Assembly: GCA_034231615.1 (NCBI GenBank)
Contig: CM067315.1
Span: 9,881,915-9,945,914, forward strand
Source: Meghimatium bilineatum
Taxonomy: Eukaryota; Mollusca; Gastropoda; Stylommatophora; Philomycidae
Direction: 5' to 3'
Length of the DNA: 64,000 nt
Under the pieces are notes generated by a model that saw only the letters and a program-made list of their open reading frames with translations, ran no database searches and was not told the DNA's origin. Position 1 is the first letter of the stretch. Each line of letters starts with the position of its first letter. Both the position numbers and the translations under genes were made by a program. Of the stretch, positions 54,591 to 64,000 are shown piece after piece.

Positions 54591-54854
54591 TCCTTTTTCC
54601 CTTCTTCTTTATCTACTCTCTGTGACATCAACATAAACATGTTCCAAGACAGCAATGTTCATCTGATGTAAATATCTACAAATCGCTTCAACTCAAACTG
54701 ATACTAATGGCAACCATCTTAGAGTACTCTTGTTCTCTTATCGATTACTTTGAACTCATTATTTGATTGATCTTCCGTGCTACACAAAGCGTCACGCTAG
54801 TACCCTATGCGTTATAAACAGTGGATGTTCTCACAAAACACGCATCAAGAATGA

Positions 54855-55100
54855 CATGCACAGTAAAAATACACTTGCGACGTGCACAGTAGAAAGTACA
54901 CTTTGACATGCACAGTAGAAAGTACACTTTGACATGCACAGTAGACAGTACACTTTGACATGCACAGTAGCAAGTACAATGTGACATGCACAGTAGAAAG
55001 TACACTTTGACATGCACAGTAGAAAGTACACTTTGACATGCACAGTAGAAAGTACATGGTGACATACACAGTAAGGAGAGCTTTGTAACACATACAACAG
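54855..55100 (+). repeat. 25-bp minisatellite
   Basis: About eight units of GACATGCACAGTAGAAAGTA plus CACTT, degenerating at the 3' side to GACATACACAGTAAGGAGAG. Confidence 0.9.
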
Positions 55101-55194
55101 AGATGCCGTTACTATACACAGTAGGGAGAGATGTGTGACATACACATTAGTGGGCATTGAAAATGTTCTAACGTATATTTTTAAATAAAACGAT

Positions 55195-55705
55195 GCTCCT
55201 AGCTGATTTACTTGTAATATCTAATCTAGCTTATTCACTTGTAATATCTAATCTAGCTTATTCACTTGTAATATCTAATCTAGCTGATTCACTTGTAATA
55301 TCTAATCTAGCTGATTCACTTGTAATATCTAATCTAGCTGATTCACTTGTAATATCTAATCTAGCTGATTCACTTGTAATATCTAATCTAGCTGATTCAC
55401 TTGTAATATCTAATCTACCTGATTCACTTGTAATATCTAATCTAGCTGATTCACTTGTAATATCTAATCTAGCTGATTCACTTGTAATATCTAATCTACC
55501 TGATTCACTTGTAATATCTAATCTAGCTGATTCACTTGTAATATCTAATCTAGCTGATTCACTTGTAATATCTAATCTAGCTGATTCACTTGTAATATCT
55601 AATCTAGCTGATTCACTTGTAATATCTAATCTAGCTGATTCACTTGTAATATCTAATCTAGCTGATTCACTTGTAATATCTAATCTAGCTGATTCACTTA
55701 TCTAA
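55195..55705 (+). repeat. 27-bp minisatellite with CTAAT motifs before exon 4
   Basis: About 18 copies of a unit containing TTGTAATATCTAATCTAGCT then GATTCAC. The array ends 9 bp before the exon 4 acceptor AG. Every unit has CTAAT and CTGAT, which fit the loose metazoan branchpoint pattern. A 170-codon open frame here exists only because 27 is a multiple of three. Confidence 0.95.
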
Positions 55706-55713
55706 TCGTCCAG

Positions 55714-55821
55714 CCCAAGGATCCTGAATCAATTCCAGGAAAATCTACCCAGCCTGGCAAATCACCAAGTCTTACAGCTCAAAGACCAGCATCAACATCA
55801 CCAGAGCACATACAAAATCAG
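55714..55821 (+). CDS. MPDZ/PATJ: Exon 4 seen: Ser/Pro-rich inter-PDZ linker
   Basis: 108 bp, 36 codons, phase 0 in and out, bounded by AATCGTCCAG and GTAGGG. It encodes a Pro/Ser/Gln-rich linker (PKDPESIPGKSTQPGKSPSL then TAQRPASTSPEHIQNQ) with no domain fold, as expected between PDZ repeats. The phase matches exon 3. The polypyrimidine tract is poor and the 27-bp CTAAT array ends almost at the acceptor. That makes this exon less certain than the PDZ exons, but a clean 108-bp open reading between good splice signals at the right phase is good support. Confidence 0.72.
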
Positions 55822-55949
55822 GTAGGGTTTGATGTTGTAGTAAAGATTCCTTGAGACTTGTGTTTTCTTGCCTGTCTAACATTGTTAACTTGGCGTTTAC
55901 AATGAGTACTTAAAATCATATATCTCGGGTCTCAATTATGTGATGATTC

Positions 55950-56115
55950 TTCTTCTTCTTCAGCATTCATTTTCAAACTCCCGTTGGATCTCTCTTGTAG
56001 CAGGACCATGGTCCTAGTAGATTTCCAGCAGCATGTAGTCCAGAGAATGGAAATACGTTGTGTCGCCGTTTTATTTGCTCCAATGGTCCGACACATCCGT
56101 CTTCGGCGAAATATG
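55950..56115 (-). mobile_element. SINE A, minus strand, with target duplication
   Basis: TTCTTCTTCTTCAGCATTC to TCCGTCTTCGGCGAAATATG. Flanked by ATGTGATGATTC at 55938-55949 and 56116-56127. Lies in the intron after exon 4. Confidence 0.9.
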
Positions 56116-56147
56116 ATGTGATGATTCATCGTGTGACATATTCTTTC

Positions 56148-56305
56148 GGGGGCAGCGTAGCGCACTGGCTTAGCATATGAGTGGTCCTAGGTTCATTCCC
56201 CAGTTGAGGCTCACGGGTCGACCCATCCTTAAATGGGTATCGGATTAATCTGGGAAGTAAAGACTGCGAGGGAGAGGAGATAGTCACCGCCCTCATATAG
56301 CAAAA
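56148..56305 (+). mobile_element. tRNA-headed SINE D, shortened
   Basis: GGGGGCAGCGTAGCGCACTGG (A-box region with a short deletion), GGTCCTAGGTTCATTCCCC (B-box region), then GGGTCGACCCATCCTTAAAT, GGATTAATCTGGGAAGTAAA and TCACCGCCCTCATATAGC. Closely matches the 38.5 kb copy. Confidence 0.8.
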
Positions 56306-56336
56306 TTGTTAAAATATTCAATTTTTACTTCTACAG

Positions 56337-56379
56337 CCTATAATGAAAATAACCCTAGACCCCACTGAGAAATGTCTCT
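56337..56379 (+). CDS. MPDZ/PATJ: Possible exon 5: short linker exon with repeated donor
   Basis: A good acceptor (TTTTTACTTCTACAG) is followed by a phase 0 frame reading PIMKITLDPTEKCL, then a donor GTAAGC. The exon would be 43 bp, leaving in phase 1. The end of the exon plus the donor belongs to a 33-bp unit present three times (56358-56460), so the frame stays open into a Cys-rich repeat and stops at 56467. No recognisable PDZ sequence follows in the window, so this could also be chance. An alternative is that the next exon is beyond 64000. Confidence 0.35.
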
Positions 56380-56462
56380 GTAAGCCACTAGTCCCCACTG
56401 AGAAATGTCACTGCCAGCCACTAGTCCCCACTGATAAATGTCACTGTAAGTCACTGGAGACA
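56358..56462 (+). repeat. 33-bp triplicate at the possible exon 5 donor
   Basis: Three units of CCCACTGAGAAATGTCACTG then (T/C)AAGCCACTAGT. The first contains the proposed donor. Confidence 0.85.
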
Positions 56463-56469
56463 GTTCTCA

Positions 56470-56812
56470 TTCTCAGGTAACATATTTTTGAGATTATTTT
56501 ATTTATTAATGTTCTAAACTCCTCACGATTCTGAACCAGTATATCTGACGCATCCAAGGACATGTTTAAACAATCTGAGTGTCGCTTATCCATAGTCGTC
56601 TTGAGCAGTACTCACCCCAGCTACCAACAACCATACCTTCCATTCTTAAATGTATTCGTTTCATGCTCATTGTACCCATTCATAATTTATAGGCACAATA
56701 CTCCTGTAGTATGCCATTACTTTCGGGATCAAATATATTACTTTCAGCGGTAGGAAAACGAATTCATGGTAGGTATGTATGTAGATAGGTAGCGAAGTAG
56801 ATAGGTAGGTGA
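56470..56812. other. No recognised feature
   Basis: Ordinary sequence with a short GTAGGTAGGTA-type run at 56765-56810. Confidence 0.5.
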
Positions 56813-57990
56813 CGGTTTACCTCTTCTTTTGAGAGGCACGCAGCTTTCAACCAGAGGGCAGTGTCCAAGTAGGCTAAATCAGGACGTACTATCAAAAAGT
56901 ATTATATCTATCTATACGATGTGGCCCTTGTTTGCTTTGCGGCGCCAGGGGTGGAAGAGTTCTCTGGAGATGGCCTTCTTGTGCGCTGTTTGTAAGCTTG
57001 TTCCTGTGGCTTCTTTGATTTCTTTGATCCATCTTTCATATGGTCTGCCTCTGGTTTTATAGCCGTTATGTCTATGTGTCATGGCCATTTGTGGCATGAT
57101 ATATGTTGGTATTATGGAAGCGTGTGAAAACCACTTGATCTGTTGTTTTTTTATGTGTTCCAATACTGGTATTGTTTCGGTTATCTGTCTGATGTTATCG
57201 TTTCTAATTCTATCTCTTAATGACACTCCGAGTATTCTTCGTAGACATGTCATTTCTGCTGTCACTATTTTCTTTTGTCTTGTGCTGTCATTGTCCAGGG
57301 TTGGCACTGGTAGCACAATGATGGAATAATAATAGTCTTGTATAATGCAACTTTAGTGTCTATGTTTACATTTTTGTTCTTGAAATACGTGCCATCTGTC
57401 CTAGGATCTGGTATGTTCTGTTGCATCTATTTAGTATCTCTTTACTATTTTTCCCTTCACTCGATATAATGTTTCCTAAGTAAGTGAACTCCTTTACCTG
57501 TTTACGGTGTTTATCATCGATGGAGATATTGATATTTCTTTGATTCTTGAAGAATGATATTGCCATTATTTCGGTCTTTTCAATATTAATCTTCATGTTG
57601 AATTTTTGACATGTTATGTTGAGTCTGTTCATATGTTATTGCAAGTGTTCTTCTGAGTACTTGCTCGTCTGCAAAGAGTAGTTTGTTCAATTTGTCTTTT
57701 ATGTTATCTTTTTCGTTGGTACTTGTTACGTTAAAGATGTGGTCGATATATGTTAAAAAAAAGTAGAGGGGATAGGACACACCCCTGTGAATTTGGAACT
57801 TAGACACTCCTGCATTTGTTCTTACTTCACATTGGCTATTAGCATAAATGCCCTTGCATATATTGATTAAATGTTCTGGTACTCTGTATATTGATAGTGT
57901 TTTCCATAGTTGTTGTCTGTCTACTCTGTCGAAAGCCTATCAAAAAGTATTAGAGGTAACAAAGCCTCTTAACATTAGTTAAATCATTCC
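56813..57990 (+). repeat. Repeat H, interrupted by LINE G
   Basis: Left part 56813-56904 (TTTACCTCTTCTTTTGAGAG, AAATCAGGACGTACTAT) and right part 57937-57990 (AGTATTAGAGGTAACAAAGC) match the copy at 53.84 kb. Confidence 0.6.
56905..57936 (-). mobile_element. LINE family G, 5'-truncated, 1032 bp, with 16-bp target duplication
   Basis: On the minus strand the element starts inside the reverse transcriptase at AFDRVDRQQLW. It continues through KLLFADEQVL (canonical FADD altered to FADE), FTYLGNIIS and the C-terminal MTCLRRILGVSLRDRIRNDN. It ends ACACAGCGTATAG-type with a (GATA)-like tail. CTATCAAAAAGTATTA is repeated at 56889-56904 and 57937-57952. Frames shift at several places and the catalytic Asp is changed, so it is dead. 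The host site is repeat H, which reads continuously if the insert is removed. Confidence 0.95.
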
Positions 57991-58163
57991 CAGTCATTTT
58001 GGACGGAATTAAACTTAATCGACGCGTATTTGGCATAGAAAAGTATTACAGCCCAACAAAAATTATAAGTTGATGAAAACTTTCTGAATAAGATCTGCTG
58101 CCAAGCATGTTGTAATAAATGTTGTCTTTCTTTTTCGTCGTATTATCTTCATTGTTGGACCCT

Positions 58164-58392
58164 ATGTCTTCTTCTTCTTCTTCAGCGTTCGCTCTCAAAT
58201 AACCACAGCGATTATTTCGTGTGATTTCCGCCGGGGAGCGTGTGGTACGTTATGCTGCAATTTCCACAGTAGAACTGTGATTATTTGCACCCCGGTTGGC
58301 CACTTGTGGTCAGGACGTCCGAGGTCCAGCACGTCCGTTTTCGTCAAACCTTTATTTCGGGTTTGGTCCCATGTAACCACATCCATTTTATA
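58164..58392 (-). mobile_element. SINE E, relative of A and B
   Basis: The minus-strand end GAGAGCGAACGCTGAAGAAG is the same 3' tail as SINEs A and B. The body has AAAACGGACGTGCTGG and GGGTGCAAATAATCACAG, parallel to GAAGACGGATGTGTCGGGCC and GGCGCAAATAAAACTG of A. The 5' end is uncertain. Confidence 0.6.
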
Positions 58393-58624
58393 AAAATGTT
58401 GCGCCCTTTTTTATATTTATTTCCCCCTTGTTCGCTCTTATCGCCCTTAGGTTAAAGTTCAACACTGAATTCTTGCCCCTAGCCTTGTGTTAGGAGTTCA
58501 TTTCGCACGTACGAGACATATACAAGATATCGGAAGTGACTTTTGACCGCAGCTGGTGCCGTGATGTTCTGGTACTATATGAGATGGGTGACAAGAGGTT
58601 CCATGTTCAAGGTGTTCGTTAAAT

Positions 58625-58908
58625 CTTCTCCTTCTTCTGCGTTCGTTCTCAAACTCCAGCAGATTAGCAGGATGTAGTCCGGAGAACGGAATGCGTTGTA
58701 TCATGGTTTACAGCATTGCTGCGATATCTGCGCCTTTCGGCCTGACACATCCGGCTTCAGCATGGCTTTGGGTCAATATTGACCCTATATGGGATGGGAC
58801 AGCCAACTCCATCCCATAACCTCCTTAGTCGCCTTTTATGACATGCGTAGAAGGTAAACAGTGTTGCTATTCTTTGCTCCCCTTTCGGGCCCCGACAACA
58901 CACGGGCG
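58625..58908 (-). mobile_element. SINE B, full length, with target duplication
   Basis: 284 bp. It runs from the tail (CTTCTCCTTCTTCTGCGTTC on +) to CAACACACGGGCG. GTTCGTTAAAT flanks it at 58614-58624 and 58909-58919. Short ORFs across it are not conserved genes. Confidence 0.93.
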
Positions 58909-58919
58909 GTTCGTTAAAT

Positions 58920-59400
58920 GAAATCTTAGCTGTGATAAATACTCTGTCAGGGGAAAAAATGATCAAAATAATTCTTTAAAATGTGATATTAAAATGTACA
59001 ACCAGAAACCCTGATCAACTCTACAGTATTGGTGAAGTGTTGTTGAGTTAGTTAATAATTGGCTTAATAACCAACAAACAGTTGTTTCACAACGAATCGG
59101 GTGCACTATTTGTCATTTCTAAGCAATTTCGAATGAAAGTACAATGTAAAAGATTTGATCACAGATCACACACGCAAAGTATTGCCACTTCTATTGCATG
59201 ATATTCATATATTTTCATAAAAATTCCATTTGATTAAGTATTTTCAACGTTAATATATAAGATTGACCTGAACAATTTGTGAAATGAATGGAAATTGCTG
59301 CTAAATAAATATAATCTCGTGACAACAGGACTAGTATTTGAAACTTTTTGATTTAAATGTGTGAATTAAAAAATTGGCAGCGACCAGCTAAGAGTTTGGA
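58920..59400. other. No recognised feature, AT-rich
   Basis: No repeat period, splice-bounded frame or mobile-element motif seen. Confidence 0.5.
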
Positions 59401-59411
59401 TTGTTTGTTTG

Positions 59412-59790
59412 TTAGTTGCGAGATTCGACCATTAACGTTGCTTTCCACCTAGTCCTAAAAAGGACTGTTCTGGCGATATCACGACGCTGGGTTACCGGGG
59501 AACTGGCGAAACGTACTTGAGCCTTGTCGAAAAGGCTGACGAAAGTTTTGCTGAGGCTTGCTTGAAATCCCGGGACGAACTGTAGATGAACTGTAGAATC
59601 GATTCTCTCTTGGAAGTTTCCAAATCCACAGCAGGTTCCCACCTCAGCTGGTGATGATTCGATCCTTGCTAGCTTAGCCAGATTGCTCTGTTGCTCGGAG
59701 TGCTCCGCGAGGAGGAGTAGCAAGGTCTGGATCAGTAAGAGTCCTGGCGAGCGAAGCGATCCCAGGTGCTCGCTTCTTCGTCTCTGAACC
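59412..59790 (-). other. GC-rich block with unassigned open frame
   Basis: Markedly more GC-rich than its flanks. The minus strand has a 103-codon frame (59412-59723) starting MLLLLAEHSEQQSNLAKLAR with later RRDIARTVLFRTRWKATLM. No domain is recognised. A second minus frame reads SKPQQNFRQPFRQGSSTFRQ, which has the Gln/Phe/Arg composition often seen at the end of gag-like ORFs of DIRS or LTR elements. The inverted-looking ends (TCCTGGCGAGCGAAGCGATC) hint at a mobile fragment. Nature undecided. Confidence 0.35.
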
Positions 59791-60340
59791 CCAGTTTGGA
59801 TTTTTTTTCAAATGTGTGTGCTTTATATGGACATTGCTACATTTATTATAATTTTTTTTTCACACAAAATTGTAATGAAAAAAAAACATACACAAAAATA
59901 CAGCATGCTGCTTCAAGAAATCGGTCATGTACAAGGCAAGCCACATCAAGAAGTGTTGCCCTTTCAAGCAAAATTTGTGCGTGTATTATTTAATGATGCC
60001 TTAATTTGTTTATTGTTAAACAATGTATTTTAAAAATGGTCTTTTCTGGGTGTTAAGTTTGCTTTCTCCTGCGCAGGGCTTTTTTGGGAAAATGTTGAGT
60101 GGTAACTATAAATACAAAACAGAACGGTTGTGTACAATGTAATCGTAGTGTAAGATTCCTTCGAATTTCAGTTGTGTTGACATTTTCAGATTGCAACTAT
60201 TTAAATTCTTCTGTTAAAGGCTTCTGTGAATAGACATATTTTCTCATTTTTCATACGTCGTTTCGCAAGAATATGTTAGGCTATATATGTGATGTTAATT
60301 ATATATAGTAAGTAATTATTACATGTCTAAGTCTAAGTTA
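59791..60340. other. No recognised feature
   Basis: AT-rich, with two overlapping short + frames that show no motif. Confidence 0.5.
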
Positions 60341-60343
60341 TTA

Positions 60344-60690
60344 TATTGTCTACATAGAATACTCGGAGTGTCATTAAGAGATAGAATTAGAAACGATAAC
60401 ATCAGACAGATAACCAAAACAATACCAGTATTGGAACACATCAAAAGACAGCAGATCAAGTGGTTTTCACACGCTTCCAGACTACCGACATATAGCATGC
60501 CACAAATGGCCATGACACATAGACATAACGGTTATAAAGCCAGAGGCAGACCATGTAAAAGATGGATCACAGAAATCAAAGAAGCCACAGGAACAAGCTT
60601 ACTAACAGCGCACAAGAAGGCCATCTCCAGAGAACTCTTCCACCCCTGACGCTGCAAGGCAAACAAGGGACACAGCGTATAGATAGATAA
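60344..60690 (+). mobile_element. LINE family G, 3' end
   Basis: Encodes RILGVSLRDRIRNDNIRQIT, KRQQIKWFSHASRL and KARGRPCKRWITEIKEATG to a stop. It is followed by CGCTGCAAGGCAAACAAGGG and a GTATAGATAGATA tail. Nearly identical to 21.9-22.3 kb. 5' truncated; no clear target duplication was found. Confidence 0.9.
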
Positions 60691-60924
60691 CTCTTGAAAA
60701 TTGCAATTCAATGATACCTCAACCAAGTCTGTACGTCAATTCTGAGAAAAGTTATGAATTTTTTTGAATTAATTGTGCATCAAAAAAATTTACATGGAAC
60801 ATATAAGGAAATATAAACTGATTAGTGCACAAAGTTGTGACCAAGAATTGTAGTTTAGCCAATAATTCATGATAATTCATGACATATCAGAGTTACTAAT
60901 GATAAAAAATAGAACAAACTATAC

Positions 60925-61215
60925 ATTTTTGTGTTCGGGAAGAAAAGACAAATCTGGGGAGTACATTATGCTAATTTTCAAATTCAATCAAAGCTAATTA
61001 ATATTCAAAAATGGCGGTTAATTTACATAATTAAAATTGAATTGAATATCCTAATTATTAAACATTTCTATTATTTATGATAAAATATGTTGCAAACTAT
61101 ACATTTCTGTGTTCGGGAAGACAAGACGAATCTGCGGATCACATTGACATAATTTTCATATGCAGCCAAAGATTAATATTCAAAATGGCAGCTAATTTGC
61201 ATAATTAAAATAATT
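60925..61215 (+). repeat. Diverged tandem duplication, about 160 bp unit
   Basis: AACTATACATTTTTGTGTTC, GGGAAGAAAAGACAAATCTG and ATTCAAAAATGGCGGTTAAT in the first unit answer AACTATACATTTCTGTGTTC, GGGAAGACAAGACGAATCTG and ATTCAAAATGGCAGCTAAT in the second. Confidence 0.85.
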
Positions 61216-62577
61216 ATTCAATATATTTGTGAAGTATGATAAAATATCCTACAGGGTTTTTGTGCTACAAATGTGATAAAACTTTCATGGATTATTCATG
61301 TACATAGTGATGTGATTTGTGTTTAGTTTTGTGAACTGCCTGTTTAGGGAAATGTTCCTAGAATGGTAAGAATAAAGTAGATATTTTTTATATTTTTCTT
61401 TCTCATGTCATGTCTTCCCCCATCTAAATCCCATTGTATATATAATTTGTATTATTATGCATAGATCATGTTCTAGCAAAGCTGCTACTTGCAGGCAATG
61501 CAATACCAATAGTCCAAAGAGTGCACATTGCAGCACATCAGTAGTGTAGTCACAAACCAAGTCGGACAGTTGTCATGACAACACACAACCTTTTGTAAGG
61601 CTTGTAAGCAGGCAAACAAACAAACTCCCATTCATATGCTTTGGCTTAGTTTTTTAAAGAAATTAACAATTTTGTAAATACATAAACACACAGAGCATTT
61701 AATATTTTAAAAAGATGGCAATTGTATTTCTTGTTAACCAATATGTCTGTAAAAAACAAGATGGCGGACATGCAGCATGGACTTGGTGAACCTTTTTAAA
61801 ACATTGGATGAGACAGTGCTGCTCATATAATGTCCTTCATACTTGGTATACAACTGTATAAATGGCTAATATAACATTTACACAGTAAATAAAGTTGAAG
61901 GCAATAGTAGATTAAAAATGGATAATGAAAATACACAATAAGTGACAATACCTAGTGTTAAAATACAAGTTACTCAAACAATATCCGCTGCTTTTGTAAT
62001 ATAGATGCCCAACTGTGTACAGAAAAGACTTGATGTCACAAAAATGTCCACTTCTATATGCCAAATAGTATCAGGGACACTGGAAATCTAATTAAAATGT
62101 GGTCACTGCCTACTTGCATGGTCAGGAAATAGACTAGTGGCCATTTTCTTCAAGGGACATAATTTGATAAATATTTTGGGGCACAAAAGAGCTCCTTTGT
62201 GCTAATGCCTATAGTAATAGGCCCTAGGCTTATTTTAAATTTAAGTATTTACAGAATTTACTTGTTCTACTGCTAAAATTCTTACAGTTGAGAGTTGAGT
62301 TGCGGCGTTGATTTCTCATGATAAACTTAAACTACCCCGGTACCTGATGATTTTAAAAACTGACAAATTCAAATTATCAACTTGTTTTCAATGTATCCTC
62401 GGGAGCAGTAGTTCTCAACTACTTATTTATTTCATTTAATAAGTAGATTAGTAGTAGTGCATTTAAGTCTTAAGCCCTACTTCACTGACTCCACATCGCT
62501 GCTTAGGCTTTACTCTTATGCCATAACTTATGGACTTAATCCTTGTTTTACATTAATTTCTTTCTTTTAATTCAAAA
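61216..62577. other. Gene-free AT-rich stretch
   Basis: No array, splice-bounded open frame or mobile-element motif seen. Low repeat density compared with the rest of the window. Confidence 0.55.
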
Positions 62578-62759
62578 CCTAAAAACACACCAGATGGAAT
62601 TATGAAAACAACTTTATATGAGTCTATAATATACACACTCACATATCATGTGACATATGTATAGGGGCCTATGGCAAACACTCATAAATAAAATCGAACA
62701 GCCCTTGTTTGACCCTCATATAAAGTCATTTTCATAATTCAATCTTGTGTGTTTTTAGG
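62578..62759. mobile_element. Small MITE with 45-bp terminal inverted repeats
   Basis: The left arm 62578-62622 (CCTAAAAACACACCAGATGG ... ACTTTATATGAG) and right arm 62715-62759 (CTCATATAAAGTCATTTTCA ... GTGTGTTTTTAGG) are inverted copies with about 4 mismatches. The centre is 92 bp. No obvious target duplication. Confidence 0.75.
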
Positions 62760-63074
62760 TTATTAAAGAAACTGATATAAAACATGGAATAAGATCTGGA
62801 GCGTTTCCTATAGAAAATTGTACTTACCTATAATAATTGGCGTATATTTTCTAAGCCTGTAGGCCTATATTTGTGTGGAGAGGGTGTTGAGACAGAACAT
62901 GCCATAGTATGATAGTAGTACAAAGTAAGCCAGAAAGGAGAAACCCGTGCCTCCCTCTCCAATGGTTACCAAAGATCCCATGAAAACTAAGAAATGCTTT
63001 TTCAATGCAACATTGTAATCCCACCTACCAATCTGTGGTTGTGCTTTAGTTATATAGGGCCTATATGTATGTAT

Positions 63075-63346
63075 GTGTATGCCACTAAAGTTGGATGTAT
63101 TGGGTCATGTGCGCAAATAATACGGATACACAACATTTCTATTCTCTGATTGCATCCTGCTAGAAATCTAATAGAACCATTGTCATGCTATACAAGAGAA
63201 TTGTCATGCTATACAAGAGAATGGTCATGCTACACAAGAGAATGGTCATGCTACACAAGAGAATTGTCATGATACACAAGAGAATTGTCATGATACACAA
63301 GAGAATTGTCATGATACACAAGAGAATTGCAGTGGGAGTTTGTGAA
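63075..63346 (+). mobile_element. Old SINE A with internal 21-bp expansion
   Basis: GTTGGATGTATTGGGTCATG, GCGCAAATAATACGG and GCATCCTGCTAGAAATCTAA match SINE A. From 63178 to 63328 the segment ATTGTCATGCTACACAAGAG plus A is repeated about seven times, then GTGGGAGTTTG resumes the SINE. Confidence 0.85.
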
Positions 63347-64000
63347 GTTTTTCTTTATAACCACATCTTCCACCTTGAATAGTTACTGCAACATGATCTT
63401 GTAAAGTGAATGGTGTCTTGTTGCATGTCTCACAATGCAAGCTAAAAACTGCTTCTCTACTATGGCTGATCCAGCTGTCCATGACCTCATGCCACATGAA
63501 CCTGCTAATGTGTGATATATGCATGTGTTTGTGATGTTTTGTTCTATATAGTTTGTGATGTTTTGTTCTATGTTCCATTATCTGGCTGTGGAGAGAAAAG
63601 CATTTTGGTAATATCATCCAACTGGATAGTTAAAAAAAAAAATGGTGGTCGAAAGTTTTGTAAGGATGAGTGCACTGCCGGCTCGCTGAAGTGTGTTGTA
63701 GTTGTATGCTGTTCAGGTGATTGTTAAGCTGTACATGCTGGATTTGAATAGTGTCTTGTTACATATCCAAACCGAGTACGCTGTTACATTTATTTTCATG
63801 CCGGGATATGTGGCTGTTCGAGTTAATGACAGAACGGATCAAGTGGTGTCATGTACGATTGTGGCACAGGGCGATGGGGCAATGGATTGAGCTGATGTTT
63901 TGAACTCCTTAAGAGATATAGCACGCAAGAGTGAGACTAATGTGGATGATGATTCCTTTTCAATGGCCAGGATTAAAGATCAGGGTTTGAAATGCGGTGT
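63347..64000. other. No recognised feature
   Basis: Short frames on both strands without motifs. Confidence 0.45.

Larger units (their letters stand above)
52118..55713 (+). other. Intron 3 of the PDZ gene
   Basis: 3.6 kb, almost entirely tandem arrays: the 40-bp donor array, a pyrimidine-rich array, a 25-bp array and a 27-bp CTAAT array. Confidence 0.8.

Noticed and set aside
58757-58966. Small protein RRLRRLWDGVGCPIPYRV across SINE B
   Set aside because: SINE copies differ by indels in this frame; no evidence of coding constraint.

Overview
This window is animal (metazoan) nuclear DNA, not bacterial. It has GT-AG introns, one split gene encoding an animal PDZ scaffold protein, many 5'-truncated non-LTR retrotransposons, tRNA-derived SINEs, MITEs and an exceptional load of micro- and minisatellites. 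The LINE ORF style and the PDZ sequence fit a marine or freshwater invertebrate, perhaps a lophotrochozoan such as a mollusc. I cannot fix the species. Most long open frames here are tandem repeats whose unit lacks stops in one or all frames. They are not genes.

The one convincing host gene is on the + strand from about 42.2 kb to beyond 55.8 kb. Four exons (42174-42415, 50377-50504, 52007-52117, 55714-55821) join in perfect phase. They encode a linker, one complete class I PDZ domain and a Ser/Pro-rich linker, most like one of the PDZ repeats of MPDZ/PATJ (MUPP1/INADL). A fifth exon (56337-56379) is possible. Both gene ends lie outside what I can recognise: exon 1 opens in mid-codon and no next PDZ exon is visible before 64000.

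0-42 kb: intergenic or upstream-intron DNA. It holds LINE 3' ends of several families (about 3.1, 9.2, 15.5, 16.7, 17.8, 20.5, 21.4, 26.3, 26.7, 28.1, 32.8, 33.6, 35.9, 37.9 and 38.2 kb) and a SINE superfamily with a (GAA)n tail (called A, B and E here). It also has tRNA-headed SINEs (C and D), pogo-like and palindromic MITEs, a fold-back element at 20.8-21.4 kb, and more than twenty tandem arrays. The largest array is a 4.5 kb satellite of about 28-bp units at 10.27-14.79 kb.

42-56.4 kb: the PDZ gene. The striking feature is that the tandem arrays sit on its splice boundaries. The donor of exon 3, with the end of the exon, is repeated 43 times at a strict 40-bp period. The acceptor of exon 3 is partly copied upstream. 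Arrays bearing CTAAC/CTAAT (branchpoint-like) motifs lie just upstream of exons 2 and 4. A GT-rich array starts just after the exon 1 donor.

56.4-64 kb: a 5'-truncated LINE inserted with a 16-bp target duplication, SINE B and E copies, a GC-rich block of unknown nature at 59.4-59.8 kb, another LINE end, an AT-rich gene-free stretch, a MITE at 62.6 kb and a degenerate SINE with an internal 21-bp expansion.

Sequence-level support is strongest for the exon joins, the target-site duplications and the repeat periods. Family names for mobile elements are inferences from motifs.
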